From Cycas panzhihuaensis (Eukaryota; Cycadophyta), in NCBI GenBank assembly GCA_023213395.1, contig CM041465.1:141243741-141307740 (forward strand): 64,000 nucleotides of DNA, read 5' to 3'. Below the pieces are notes generated by a model. The model was not told where the DNA came from. It did no database searches and worked only from the letters and a program-made list of their open reading frames with translations. Below, in pieces: positions 32,976 through 45,998 of this stretch. The stretch's first letter is position 1. The number at the start of each line of letters is the position of its first letter. Position numbers and translations under genes: made by a program.

Positions 32976-34453
32976 TAGACGAATGTATTAAGGATAGAAA
33001 TACACCCTTGTGTCCTCCTTTAGTCTAGGAGTGATCCCTGAAGGCTTTAAAACACTGATTGTACTCATAGATGCAGCTCACTGACTGCTTCTACCTCTAA
33101 ATAGGCCACAAATGCCTTTAAATACCACCAAAAAAGAAAATTAAGGCAAGTGAAATAATGCTCAAGGTATAGGGTCAGCTCTACAAGGTGAAGGTGCATG
33201 GTCTCCAAGTCAGAAAATTTAAAAAAATGCCTTGATCCACGCTTAAAATGGCTCAAGGACACTTTAAATATGATCAAAGTAATTCATCATATGCAAATAT
33301 AACAAAGTATCAATGGTCTATGGGCCTTTTATAAAGTTGAATTAGAAAAAGAATATGCCAAAGGGTATATTCTCACGAATGGCAAATTTTCAAAAATACC
33401 CGTGGCTCATCACTTAACTCACGTGCTTCAAATTTGATTGCAAATGAGGATTATGTATCACTAAGTCCAACACTTAGTAAAAATACATTATGTTCGATGT
33501 TTTATATCTCCATGAGTCACATATGAAGAGCGGCTTCTGTATTAACACAGGTCAACTTGCACAGACTGCTCACTGAAGATACAGGTCTCCACTCACCTGT
33601 ACAATTAGTAAACAGGTTGTAAGCTTCCCAACTTCCTTCAAACACACCCAACTAATGCTACTAAGTGCCCAGCCAAGAGAAAAGATGCCAAATCCAAGAG
33701 AAAGTTGCCTAGTTAAGGCAAAAAATGCCTAGTTACCATAGATAGCACTAGCACAACCTTTAATACAATTATATCATGTTAGTTTTGAATACACAAGTCT
33801 CCAAAATGGTGCACAATCAACCCAACTACTTCACAACACCAAGATGCTAGCTCAAAAGTGTGCATTCAATGTAGATATAGGGTCACATACCCATAGAAAG
33901 AGACACTACAACTCAAAATTATAGTGGAAGATGATTTATATTGCTGTGTACTTCACCTAATCTCAGTATAAAGGGCTGAAAATAGTCTAAAAAGGATTCA
34001 ATCTCTCCCTTATACAGACTAAATGAAGGTAACACCAGAATAAGCTTCAATTTTTTTTACATTTTATAGTGCTTTGAGTGGGAATATATCTAAATTACTT
34101 ATATAGATAGATGGTTATCCTTATCATCGTCAAATCACCATTAATGCATGCTCTGTTGGCTTGAATTACCTAAACATGTTATCAATCGGTTTCAAATGGC
34201 CCCCAATAAGCCAACTCATTCCATGAAGGTGGTCTTCATGCCTGATTATTAACTCCAAAATCCCTTATCCTCTATTGAATAGTGAATTTTACTACTTCAA
34301 CAATCATTGAATTTATGTGCCTACTTCTGCATGATGTTCAGGTTGATGGACCCTCAAGACTCGTCTTGGGTCAGACAGTGTCAACCATCAACCAACGATC
34401 GCACCACCCCACCACCCTGCTCACCATCAAGCTTCAGCTGTGCAAGATCCTAT
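32976..34453 (-). other. Copia-H 5' leader
   Basis: About 1.5 kb between PBS and gag, longer than usual for Copia. No coding motif seen; frames at 33065-33277 (-) and 34307-34628 (+) are unsupported. Confidence 0.5.
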
Positions 34454-34466
34454 GGCTTTGATACCA
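34454..34466 (-). other. Copia-H primer-binding site
   Basis: Minus strand TGGTATCAAAGCC, initiator-Met type with one mismatch, directly joined to the 5' LTR. Confidence 0.9.
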
Positions 34467-34829
34467 TGTTTGAGAACATTAAATCATATACAAATGTTCC
34501 CATATGTAGGATCTTTAACCATACACAGTAAACAACAAATAGAAAACATAGAAAATAGATGCATGATACATAGGAATTTACGTGGGAAACACTTTTGGGA
34601 AAAAACTCATCACAAAGAGGATTCTTGATGGATCACTTAATTATTATATAATGAATACTTAGATGATGAATATATAAGGCCTTAAGGCATTTATACTCTC
34701 TAAGAGGTGTCACTCAATTAGGGTTGTGACCCTGTGAATAAGTCACATATTTTGGCTTCACACACTTTCACTTAATTAAACCACATTAACATTAACTAAG
34801 TGGCTTAATAATTAACTACCACGTTAACA
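34467..34829 (-). repeat. Copia-H 5' LTR
   Basis: TGTTTGAGAACATT to CCACGTTAACA in plus orientation, 363 bp, pairing with 28513-28875. Confidence 0.95.
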
Positions 34830-35396
34830 CCAAGGGCTTAAAGGTCCTTGAGGGTAATGGGATAAGTCACCCACAAAGGGTATTCATACATTAGGATGCA
34901 GGTTTGGAGACCCACAAATAGTACATAAGACTCTTCGTTCGGGCAGGTACCTTCTAAGATTCGAGGTAGGCAAAGGCATCCTTGGTTTACTGAGTAGCCT
35001 AATGGTGGACTCTCCTATCCTATCAGGTGAGGGAAGGAGAGAGAGGATCAAAGATCTTTCCCTAGAAGAATGGGAAAAGAGGAGGCAAGCCCTAGTGGAG
35101 TAGGGGGGACTACGAAATAAGAGAGAAATGGTAAGTAGAAGAATGAGAGAGGGATTTGGTCTGGAGAAACCAAGTCCCAAAAGGACAAAGATAAATGGGG
35201 CATCCTACTAAGGATTACCTGAAGGAAAGCTTATAGGGTTTATATGAAATAAAACAAGTGGCTATATGTACCAAGAGTTTTGGATAATGTCTTAGTTTTA
35301 TTCAAAAAGTGGTGCCAGATACAAAGTATTACTACCAAGTAAATACAACTTAAAAGAAACTCTCCCTTTCTCTTTTCTCCCCCTCTCTCTTTTACC

Positions 35397-35404
35397 TTTA
35401 TAAA
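35397..35404 (-). promoter_or_regulatory. Putative TATA box of gypsy 5' LTR
   Basis: TTTATAAA with a GA-rich downstream stretch on the minus strand, conserved with 8700-8707 in the other LTR. In this 5' LTR it would be the position driving element transcription. Confidence 0.4.
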
Positions 35405-38003
35405 CAAAATAACTAGGTGAGATGGAAAAAGAGGAGTGTAAATGAGAAGGAGAGTATGATGACTTATGCAACTTGTTTTAATAATGCATAAAATAAAAGA
35501 CTACTACCAAAAGCCCTAGGTTCCCTTTTCTGTTCCTACCCTTGTGTATGTAAAGTGTATGCAACAGAAGGATGCGACAAACCCTCTTCTATCACTTTGC
35601 TTTCAAGAGTAAAATAAGAGGGCACTAACCCAAACTATCCTTTTTCATGCTTATGCAATAGGGAAAAGGGGGAGTGAGGTTGATGCACACTAACACAATG
35701 GTTAAGCAAGAAAATATGGATGACTTTCTTTCTTACTTTCCTTTCAAATAGATATAAAATGAATGATTGCAAACAATGTAGAAATGTGGCCTATTTTACC
35801 TTTTGGGGAAAGGGGGAAAAGGATAAGGGAGGAAAGAAAGGTTAGAGAGGGTGCACCTGGAATCTAGTTAGTTGATGAAATGTGTCTTCTTCTCTTTGTT
35901 GCTTTTCCTTTACTGGTCACCTTGCACTCCTAGTCGTGGTTGACATTGTATTCAAAACTATTGGTGGGGCTTCCTTACCTTCCCCAGAATGCTTAACCAA
36001 AAGGAATAAAAAGGTTTCAAAGGAAAGTTTCAAGGAGATAAATGGAAATGAGATGCATGTATCTTCTAACACGATCCTTGCTTGCTTGAAGTAGGTATAG
36101 ATGCTTTGTAAACCAACTCCTTCTAACAATATACATATGCTGATGCATATGGATATATGTGTGTGTGCATGTACTTGCTAAAAGAAGATCCAAACTTGCT
36201 TAATACTCTAAAGAAAAGAAACAATGTATCTTTAACCTTCGCACTATATGTGTATTTAAATGTTTCATAAATAATACTTGGGGAAAGGGGGGTTTAAAGG
36301 GTGTAAGAAAGGAGACCCTTAAAATGGTTAGCGACTCTAAACAAGACACCTCTATGTACTCGGGTACTCTAGGAAAATAAATTTAGAGAGGGTTTGTAAC
36401 TCTAAATAAATAAGGAAAGTGATATAACTTATAAGAACAAAAAAGATGCAAAAGTTGTAAAAAGCACAAATGTCACAAAGGTTGCAATGTTGTAACTTTT
36501 GTAAGATTTGCAAGGAGGATGGAAATTTCACAAAATAGCCAAGATTTACAAGGAAAACTACTACCAAATAATGTGCATAAGGGCTTGCTACAAGTATTCT
36601 AAGGGGCTGTGAATGCTAATATGAACAAAAGCCTTCACCTAAGGGTTTTCTTGGTGCGTACAGTGTATATGGCATCGGAAGACCAAGAGAGGTAGGGGGA
36701 TGCCCTGGAGGATATGTTTATGATGGTCAGAACCCTAGATGTGGACTCCTCTTCTCCCTCTCAAAGGGTTCCCACAATCCACCTGCTTATTTCCTAAGAA
36801 GAAACCAAGAGGTATTGAGGCATAAATAAGGTGGGAAGGAAGGGTTTGCCTTCCTTTAGATGGCCCAAAGAGATGGGCATGCATGCAAGTCTTGCAAATA
36901 AATAGAGATATTCACAAAATATATTAGTTAAAAGGAAGAACAATCGGAAACAAATCTGAAAAAACCATTAAAAACTGAAATGGGATGGGTGTTACCTCAT
37001 ACATCAATGGAAGGTAGAGGATCCCTCTTACTAGGCGGAGAAGGACTCCTCATGGCAACAAAAATGAGAGTGAAAACCCTACAAAACTTAGTGCAGCAAT
37101 TGGAGTGAGCACTTTGGAAGGAAGACCTACTAAAGATGAGCTGGTGTAGACCTACAATCTAGGGTTTAACCCTAGGAGAAGAGGAAGATAAAAGGAGAGA
37201 GTAGAGAATGCAGGCTAGAGGCATTTTTTTTCCTCCACAAGAGAGCTAAGAGAGGTAAAATGGATTCAAAATTAGGTTTTTATACCTAAATTAGGTCTAT
37301 TAAGTGATTAGGATTTGCTCTGGGTAGGAAACAACATCCTATCATGTGTCAGTTTCATAATAAATATGAAACTAGTCATTGCCAAGCTGCAGATATTAAT
37401 GGACAGTTGCCCTACGACAAAGTTTATGGTACCATGAAGTTTACTATGGTACCATAAATATTACCATGGTATGAATAAAATAAAGGGAAAAATAAAAGAG
37501 AGGCCTAGGAGGCCCCCAAAAGAAGGGTCTTAGGGCCCAACAGAGTAATGTGCTAGACTGGTTAGGCATTTAAAAGACCTTTAGGCATCGATGGGACCTC
37601 ATTAAGTGAGAAGGGAATGGTAGTAAGGCTCCAATGAAGGGTAATTAGCATGTGCAAGGATGATTAGGCCTAAAACAAGGTGTTAGGGATCATGTCTAAT
37701 GCCAATAATAATTAAAAGTTGGTTTTGGGAGCCCAAGTACCTAGGAGTGCTATAGAGGTGTCATGGAGGGCTGTGTAATGCCATAGGATGTTTGTCCTGA
37801 GTCGCCATAGACTAAACGATAGTCATAGGTACAAGGAAGGGCATGCAAACCAAGCATCTCAACCATGCAAGCAACAATACCAAACATAATACATCTACTA
37901 AACATCTCATTACATCCTAAAGTAAACAAGGAGCAAGGTTAGAGATATACATGTGCCTACCTAAGAGGTTCCATCCATGTCCATTCCTAGTAGCCAAGAA
38001 ACA

Positions 38004-38284
38004 AATGTTTATTTTGAGAAAATAAATATATTAAGATGCTTATTTTTTTTAGATCTATAATTTGACAATGGTCACATGTTATATTTTTGTATAAATTTCT
38101 AGTGAAAAAGTAAAATTTTATATTTTTTATAATATTTCAGCTAACAATAAGTAGATTGATGTAACAAATCCACCTACACTAACCACTTGCACCTAAACCA
38201 AAGACTTTTACAACTTTCTTTCTTTATTTCTATGCTTGTTTATCTGCTTTCCATTTTTTTTTTTTTTTTGCTTTCTACTTAGAA
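38004..38284. other. AT-rich flank between gypsy LTR and Copia relic
   Basis: No feature recognised apart from a run of 16 T at 38254-38269. Confidence 0.4.
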
Positions 38285-40375
38285 TATCTAGTGGAGATGG
38301 TATAATAGGAATAGTCATAGAAAAACTCATAGGTCCTGAGAATTACACATTTTAAAAGCATCATATGTTCAATTTTTTTCATGTGAATAATCTCTAGAAA
38401 TATGCAGATGAGTCAATTAAGGGTAACGATGATAAAGAGATTACTATATTTGAAACTAAATTGATTATTAATGCTACTTTTAATATTGAATATGAATCAA
38501 AGATTGAAATCATATCTGGTTTTCTTAGCATATTGATCAATGGTAATATCATCTTGTAGATCAAGAGAATTACTACACTGAAGTAGATATGGTATACAAT
38601 TATGAACTTGTTTAAGTATAAGGATAACATAAGAGACCTCAACCTACAGAGTTAGCCATATAACTTGAAGACAACTAGGAATGTGATGGAGCACATACAA
38701 CATGTGAGATCAATTTAAAATCAATTGGTGACTATAGATAAGATAATTCCTAATTCAGATATCATCGCTTGGATGCTAAGAAGTGTACTACCTTAGTATG
38801 AGAATTTCATAACTATATTATCTTTAGTAGATAAATTATCCACTCTAACAGTTAGTTCTTTCGAGTCACTACTTATGGAACATGAGTAAAAGTTGAAATA
38901 TATACATGGTGAATTATCTGGAGCATTATCATCTAGATCAAAAGGGAAGAAGCCCTTTATTCCAAAGGAAAATATGCCTTCTGAACCTACAGTCCAAAAG
39001 GATAAACTAAGTACTTCAAATAGACAATATAGGCCAAAGTATTATTATTATGAGAAATTGGGTCACATCAAAAAGGTGTACTAGGAATGGCAACATCAAC
39101 AATATTCACAATAATAACATCAACTCTAATGATAGAGATAACAGTAATAATAACAATGACCACCTGGGTAATATGGCCATGTTTCAGATGTAACAGAGAA
39201 CACACACATTGACATTTTAAAATAATTTTTTGTTGTAGCTTACAAGAGAGGTTCTAATGTAGAGGATGTTTGGTTCATTGATTCTAGTGCTTCAAGATAT
39301 ATGGCTAAAAGGTTAGAATGGTCATTTTAAATATAAGAAGTGAATAATAAGGTCACCATTAGGAATGACACTGATCTAGAGGCCACAGGTGTTAGAAAAG
39401 TACTATCATCATGCTAAATAGGGAATGGAAATACTTGGATAATGTTATGTATATACTAAATCCGAAGGCTAACCTTTTTTTAGTTGGAGAGATTGAATAA
39501 TAAGATATTACTATGAAGTTTGCTTGAGAACTATACATGGTTTGAGATAAACAGAATAATATTATAGCCAAGGGACTCAAACAAAATAATTGGCACAAGT
39601 TACAAGGACACTCTTATGTATATAAAGCATTCTTAATTGTATCTCTAAAATAGAAGCTATAGCATGAATAGACGAGTCATCTAAACTACACTATTCTCTA
39701 ATTGATGCATAAGCTAAAAATGGTACATGGTCTTCCAATGATAAACAATAAAGATTATTTATATGAACCTTACATATTTAGAAAATGATACACAGAGCCC
39801 TTTCTAAAAAAGAAAAGGTGGAGAGCCAAAGAGAAGTTAGGATTAGTTCACTTAAATATCTATGGACTAATGCTTATCATCTTACTTGATGGAGAGAGAT
39901 ACTTTATCACTTTCATTAATGAATTTTCATGAAATACCTAGATTTTTTTCCACTAAGGAAAAAATTGTAAACTTTTACTTACTTCAAATAATTTAAAAAG
40001 TTAATAGAGATTTAAAGTGGTTAAAAGATCAAGATCTTATGAACTGATAATAGTGCAGAGTATACTTTAAATTAATTCATATATTTTACAAGGATTGTGG
40101 AATTAATAGATAGTTTACTATTACCTATACACCTAAGTAGAATGGAGTTGCTAAGTAGATAAACAAAACTTTGGTTAAAAAGGTCAAAGTAATGATGTGA
40201 GGCAAGGATGTTATAGATTTTTTTATAGGCAAAAGTTGTTAATATAGCTTCACATTTGACAAATACAGGTGGTATAAGGGTTATTATGAACATGATGCCT
40301 TAGAAAGCTTGGTTAGGTAGGAAACCAATTATAAGTCAATTAAAAACCTTTGGGTGTACAACATATATGTATATT
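38285..40375 (+). pseudogene. Copia-I relic: gag, protease, integrase N-part
   Basis: Gag reads VIEKLIGPENYTF-KHHMFNF, then KYADES, NVMEHIQHVRSI, IIAWMLRSVLP-YENF and SFESLLMEHE. A knuckle remnant (YYYYEKLGHIKKVY) lies near 39045. Protease has VWFIDSSASRYM near 39275, so DSG reads DSS. The integrase part near 39850-40200 (VHLNIYGLM, ERYFITFINEFS, TPK-NGVAK-INKTLV) is a sister of the relic at 2900-3310. It stops at 40375, where the Copia-F LTR begins. LTRs of this element were not found. Many stops throughout. Confidence 0.82.
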
Positions 40376-40737
40376 TGTTAGAATTGCATAACAGAATATA
40401 TTTGTAAGAAAAATATTCAAGATTATGAAATAGTTTCATATTATGGAATAAATGCATATAATATTAACACTAGAATTAGATAGGTGAAACACTCCTTTGG
40501 AGGATAAAAAACCACCTTAAAAAATAATAAATAGTATTATCAAAATGCATGCTATAGGTTATGTATTATGTCCTTTCCTCCTCTTATCTTTTAAGAATGA
40601 AAATAGGACATTTAAATAGGTTGACTTAGGTAACCACCTAATCAACTAATTTTTAATTAAAACATAGCATAATATTAATTTATATAAAGTACATAAGGTT
40701 ATATAAGATTTGCATAAGATAACATTATTTGCTAACA
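40376..40737 (-). repeat. Copia-F 3' LTR
   Basis: Plus orientation TGTTAGAATTGC to TTTGCTAACA, 362 bp with TG/CA ends on both strands. It is followed on the right by the CCCCCTTTAATG complement of the PPT (40738-40750) and abuts Copia-I integrase on the left. Confidence 0.85.
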
Positions 40738-40849
40738 TCCCCCTTTAATGATATTTTATGTATAATGAAAGATGATGAAGGCTTCATCATGTTGGTCCTT
40801 CTTTAATGAAGATTTCGTCAATCTTGATCAATTGTCTTAGCTTATTAAA

Positions 40850-42240
40850 TTTGGCTTCTATAAGTGGCTTTGTTAGAATATTTGTAACTTAAATATCTAT
40901 AGGACAATATAATAAGTTAATAGTTCTATCATTTACCAAATTCTAAATAAAGTGTTGATGTAGTTCAATATGCTTTATCTTAAAGTAAGTAATAAGATTA
41001 GTAGTAATAGAGATAGCACTTTGATTATCAACATTTATCTTTATAGAGGATTCTAAAGGAAAATTAAGTTCTTTTAATAAGGATTGTATCTATAATACTT
41101 CTTTGCTTACTTCAATAAGAGTTTTATATTCAACTTTAGTTATGAAAAGTGCTAGTGATTAGATATAAAAGAGTTTATAGACAAAGATATACTTGGTAGT
41201 AGATTTTCTTTCATTAGTGTCAATTCCATAGTCTGAATTTATATAACCAGTTGTGTTCAATCTAATCATTGGATTATTTATAGGTTAAACCAAAATAACT
41301 TTTACCTTTAAGATAGTGCAAAATCCTTTTGGCTATTTTCCAATGAGATTCATGTGGTTGTGACATAAATTTAGAATACAAAGCTATATAATAAGAAATG
41401 TCCGGATGCATATTTGTAAGATAAATTAAATTACTAATTAATCATTGATAGAGGTCAAATTAATTGTAGGTATAGTGTTGTTAATAGTAAACTTGGTTCT
41501 TGATTGTATAGACATTAGGGTAGGTTTGTAATCTTTTATGTTAAAACTTTTAAGAATATCTAAGATATATTTGGATTGAGAAATATTAATTTCAATTTCT
41601 TTTTAACAAACTTGAAGTCTTAAAAAATAATGTAAAAGACCTAAGTCTATCATTTCAAATTGAGACATTAGGTTAGATTTTAAATTTAAGAGATTAGAAG
41701 TTAAAGATCTTGTAATTATAATGTCATCAACATAAAGAATTAAGAATATAATATTAATATTATCTTTTTTGAAATAAAGATTAGGACCACTAATGTATCT
41801 AGTAAAATCATTATTTAAAAGATATTTATTAATTTTATTATACCAAGCCCTAGGGGCTTGTTTAAGACCATATAAAGGTTTCTTGAGTTCATAGACTAAA
41901 TTAGGATTATAAATAAAGACTTGAGGTTGTTTCATATAAATTTCTTCTTCTAAGTCACCATTTAAAAAGGTGCTCTTAACATCCATTTAATATATTTTTT
42001 AACGAAAGTTACTTACAAGTGATATAATAATTTTGATAATATTCATTTTGGCTATAGGGGTAAAGGTGTCATTGTAGTCTACACCATCTATTTGAGAAAA
42101 ATGTTTAATAATAAGATGAACTTTATATTTCTCAATAACACCTTTAGAATTATATTTTATATGATAGATTCATTTACACTCAACTAAGTTTTTTCCTAGA
42201 GGAAGAGGAACCAAGTCTCAAGTAGAGATTTTAATAAGAG
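40850..42240 (-). pseudogene. Copia-F reverse transcriptase and RNase H
   Basis: The open frame 41603-41986 contains [40 protein letters not shown] and the intact catalytic loop LYVDDIIIT (41723-41734), then [15 protein letters not shown]. Downstream pieces to about 40850 show RNase H motifs with stops. Upstream to 42240 lie the RT N-terminal motifs. In the first part of RT only isolated stops prevent translation. Confidence 0.88.
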
Positions 42241-42639
42241 TTTCATATTCAATTTTTATGGCTTATTATTAAATTAGGTTTTTATAAGCTTTCTGAGAGG
42301 TATTAGGATCAAAGTTTTATATTACTTTGGCCATTAACAAAACATTTTCTTGAAGTTATTGAGAACTTATTTTTTGGGTTTCCAAAGGATTACTAGCATT
42401 ATTGCTAGCACTAGAATGGATTTTCTAAACCTATTTTGGTTATTTAGGGTTTGGGAGATGGGAAGAAGATGTTAATTTAGTGTCATAAGAGGGTGGTTAA
42501 TTTTTAGGTTTGGATAAATTTTAGTTTTGCACTCATTTTTTAAACTTTTCATAGTTTCTTTATCAACTTATTTTTCAGATGATAAGGTACTATTAGTAAG
42601 AATATTTTCTATAAGAAGAGAATTCATTTAGAGTTTGAA

Positions 42640-43960
42640 TTAGATAAAGATCCTTCTTCATCAAATTTTATATCATGTCTAATTAAAATGGTGTGGGTAG
42701 TGAGGTCAAATAGATGATAGGCTTTACTTTCTTTACTATAACCAATGAAGAGAAACTTAGAGCTTTTTGGGTCAAACTTTTATCTTTTCACTTTTAGAAT
42801 ATGTACCTTAATAACACTTCCAAAGACTCTAAGGTATTTTATAGAGGGATTTCAAGTAGACCACTTTTGTTATGGTGTTACATTATCCAAAGTTTTAAAA
42901 AGTAACTTATTCAGAAGGTAATTAGAGAAAGAGATAGCTGTTGCCCATAGTTTAAAGTCTAAATTTTTTACATGAAGTATACAGTAAGTTATTTCAATCA
43001 TAGTTTGGTTTTTGTATTTTGTAATACTATTCTACTAGGGAGTATAGGCAATAGAGTGTTAAAGTTTAATGCCATTCATTTTATAAAAGAGATTAAACTC
43101 ATTGCTTACATATTCTTTTGCATTGTCAATTCTAAGAATTTTGATTTATGGTTAGACTAATTTTCTACTAAACCTTGATATTCTAAGAAGGTATTAAACA
43201 CTTCATTTTGTATTTTAATTATGTAAACCCAACACTTTTTAGTATAATCATAAATGAATATAAAAAAAAAAAATTCTTTTGAAATATGCTATAACTTGAA
43301 AGGGGTCATAAATATCAGAGTGCATAACTTCTAGTGGAGTTTTGGCTCTAAAGTTTATTTTATGAGGGGATGGGTTTATGTATTATTTACCTAACATACA
43401 AGCTTTATAAGCACCATAAGCTATGGCTAAATAAGGAAGACCATGAACCATGTCATGTTGATTGAGGAAATACAATTTTTCATAGCTTATATGGCCAAAA
43501 CATGCATGCCATAATTAACCAATAAGATCAAACTCAATAATAAAAGAAGTGAAGGATTATTTTTTAACTATATAGGTAAGATATATAAGATTATAAGGAC
43601 TAGCCTTATGGTCTATAGATTTGAAAGTAATTACTTTGAATTTGTTAAAGAGTTATTTAATAATAAACTTATCTTTCTAGAATTCAACCATTAAATTATT
43701 TTGATAAATTTGGTAAGTAGATAATATATTAGGTAGAAGACCTATAACATAGAACACATTGTTTATAGAACTATTATTCAGGAAAATATTACCAATTCCT
43801 ATAACTTTGAGTTGAGAACCACTTCTAAAAGAAATATATTTATTAGAATTTATTCCAAGATTATAAATAGAAAAGTTCTCTCAGTGTATCATCATATGGT
43901 GGAAGGCACCAAAATCAAATGCCCATGAAGGTGGTAGTGAAGTAGTAGTTGTGAAAGATG
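42640..43960 (-). pseudogene. Copia-F protease and integrase
   Basis: Protease reads WAFDFGAFHHMM near 43930 (family DSGASxHM; Ser reads Phe), followed by VIGIGNIFLNN and LLPNILSTYQ. The zinc region is LWHACFGHISYEKLYFL with CMLGK. Core motifs near 43330-43230 are EVMHSDIYDPF (first Asp) and FIYDYTKKCWVYIIK. Later LELTMQKNM replaces the second Asp region. Multiple stops. Confidence 0.82.
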
Positions 43961-44029
43961 AAGTAGAACCAGCTAGAGAGTTGTGGAATTTTGGTTAAAT
44001 TCCCTTTAAAGCTTTTCATGCTCTAGAAT

Positions 44030-44973
44030 CTAATTAGTTTCTACAAATATCTATGGTATGACATTGCTTATGATAATAAGCACACCTAATATTTTAATTA
44101 TAACTTGATTTAGTAATGCTTTTAACTAAATGTGAGCATTATGCATGTCTTTGTATATTCTAGTTTTTAAATGTTCTAGTATGTTTAGAGTTTTGTTTGT
44201 TAAAGTTTAAGAAAGAACTATTTCTAAGTTATTTTTGAGGTTTAGGATTATTATGGCTATTGACTAATGATTTAGACTCCTTTGTTTTGGATGTAATTTA
44301 ATGTTAGAAAAAAAATCCTATCGAGGCTCTTTTATTTCTTTAGTTTGAATGAACATTAATTGAAATTTAATTAGTTCATTTGTAAGCTTATCAAAAGAAT
44401 AAAGGGATGGGCATACTATTATCTAGCAACTTTGTACTAGTTGAAAGATTTTGGAAGTTTGTTTATTGTAGGACATACAAGTGTATTGTCGTCTTTAGTA
44501 TGTGTTATTATAATTATTTTATCTTTTTCTATGACAACTAACTTGACGTAGTTACCAAGGTCTATGCTTATTAATTATAGATTTGAGAGGAATTATTCTA
44601 CTTTAGAGAAGTCCTCATATTTTAGATTATAGAGTCTTTATTCTAAAATAACAACTTGAGTTATGTTAATTTTATCATACTTTGCTTTTAATTTATTCCA
44701 GATAGTGGAAAGATTATTTGTATCAGTGAATTATTATCATATATTAGGAGATAAAGAGATGAAAATGGTACCCAGGGCATCATCATAGTTCATCAAATAC
44801 ACCATGTAGGCATCTAAAGTAGTGTCTATAGGTTTTTTAAATTCTCCAATTACATATCATTATGACTTTTATTATTTTAGTTGGTTTGATATTTTAATTT
44901 TTTAGTCAACATAATTTAAGTCATTTAATACTAGATATTTCATAGAAGAGGTAACCCTTGGCATAAAGGCCAT
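44030..44973 (-). pseudogene. Copia-F gag
   Basis: Starts MAFMPRVTSSMKYLVLNDLN, then YVD-KIKISNQLK (family: NYxxWKxxMxNxL), QVVILE-RLYNLKYEDFSKVE, and a knuckle near 44050-44100 reading CAYYHKQCHTIDIC, with one Cys changed to Tyr. Heavily interrupted. Confidence 0.72.
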
Positions 44974-45923
44974 TGGGAAAAAGTATGTGTGAGTATAAGA
45001 TCAACCTATGTGACAAAATATTTAGCCCAATAAATTTGTATAAAAATGACTTCCAAATTAGTAAAACAAGTTTATTCTTCAAACATGTTGTCCTTAAAAG
45101 GAGAGTACACACTCACCCCATAACAATCTTTTAAAAATAATAAATTATGTTATGTAATATAAGAATAGAAAGTTTATTTTGATATAATATAGTCATCGCA
45201 TGTTTACAGTATCAAGTATTACTATTAGGTATTAGACAGATATAATTTGCTTTATAAACCAATGGAAAATAAAATTTTAACCTTTATGTGCAAAAAAAAA
45301 AAAATTATTTATTAGGAAAATAAAGAGAAGATTGCCATTTTAAAAAATTTGAAAGATATGAATAAGATTATAATAAATAAATGAAAACTTATAACCTATA
45401 TATTATGATAGGGTTAATATGAGATTTAACATAAAAAATGTTCTATGGTCAAAATATATAAGAATAAAGCTTAATAATATAAATGAGGATTAATCATGTT
45501 AATAATGTTAATAATAAGAAACGTTAATAATATTAATATTATTAAAGATAATAACAAAGATTAATAATATTAATTAAAGGAAGATTAATAATATAAAAGA
45601 AGGTTAAATAATGTTAACACTTAATAGTTTTAAAGGTTAATAAATAAATAAATAAATCAAAATACCCTTACCTATAGACTTGATGGATGAATGGAATTGA
45701 TTTAATTGTTTAATGGTCATCAATGAGGATTATAATTGTGTGGTAGGATTAGATAGTGATTTGGGGGGGTGGGGATTCATCTCATTCTTACTCCATTGTT
45801 GCAGTGGCAGATTAGAGCTTAACGATGATGACAGATATTGGGGTTGGGTTATATTTATGATAGTAAATGAAGCTTGATGATGGTGAAGATTGTGATTGAC
45901 TATTAAGGTTAGGTTTGATACCA
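44974..45923. repeat. AT-rich low-complexity spacer
   Basis: From about 45420 to 45660 the words GTTAATAAT and AATATTAAT recur many times, ending in an AATA run (AATAAATAAATAAATAAAT). No gene seen. A PBS look-alike (TGGTATCAAACC on the minus strand) occurs at 45912-45923. Confidence 0.6.
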
Positions 45924-45998
45924 AAGGTTGCCTCTCTTTCACTTTAATATTGTACCAATAAGAACTATATACTTGGTGTTAATAATAGCTTTGAATAC

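Larger units (their letters stand above)
28513..34829 (-). mobile_element. Copia-H, complete minus-strand element
   Basis: Two 363-bp LTRs, a PBS directly adjoining the 5' LTR, gag, protease, integrase, RT, RNase H and a PPT in order. It is inserted in the gypsy LTR, as shown by the continuous homologue near 8130 (AAACCATGGGCTTAAAGG). The flanks CTAGG (left) and CCAAG (right) are compatible with a mutated five-base duplication but do not prove one. This is the best preserved pol in the window: the RT YVDD and all three integrase acidic residues are present, though stops abound. Confidence 0.92.
8071..38003 (-). mobile_element. Giant Tat-like Ty3/gypsy retrotransposon with two nested Copia insertions
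   Basis: Homologous segments at 8071-16623 and 28447-38003 flank a minus-strand gag-pol and are read as the LTR pair. Removing Copia-1 (5301 bp with one target copy) from the left LTR leaves 3252 bp. Removing Copia-H (6317 bp) from the right LTR leaves about 3240 bp. The lengths therefore agree, and the un-nested element would be about 18.3 kb with an 11.8 kb interior. A PBS adjoins the right LTR and a possible PPT the left. Protease DNGSS, a second archaeal-type RNase H and an antisense gene place it near the Tat clade (the group of Ogre, Grande and Retand). No clear target duplication was found (GACGA before 8071, AATGT after 38003). By eye the LTRs differ at roughly 15-20% of positions, so the insertion is old. 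Confidence 0.85.
28447..38003 (-). repeat. Gypsy 5' LTR, split by Copia-H
   Basis: Pieces 28447-28512 and 34830-38003 together give about 3.24 kb aligning to the left LTR. Plus-orientation ends are TGGAAGCATG and GAAACA. Copia-H entered 66 bp inside one end. A TATA box for minus-strand transcription lies at 35397-35404. The region around 36985-37005 is the uninterrupted target of Copia-1. Confidence 0.85.
40376..44973 (-). mobile_element. Copia-F, minus-strand element lacking a recognised 5' LTR
   Basis: A 362-bp 3' LTR and PPT on the left, then RNase H, RT, integrase, protease and gag in minus order up to an ATG at 44973. It interrupts the integrase of Copia-I. No second LTR resembling 40376-40737 was found to the right. 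A PBS look-alike at 45912-45923 is not followed by a matching LTR, so the 5' end is deleted or replaced. Confidence 0.85.

Noticed and set aside
45912-45923. Primer-binding site of Copia-F
   Set aside because: TGGTATCAAACC differs at two positions from the usual site, and no LTR matching 40376-40737 follows it. It is also nearly 1 kb from gag.
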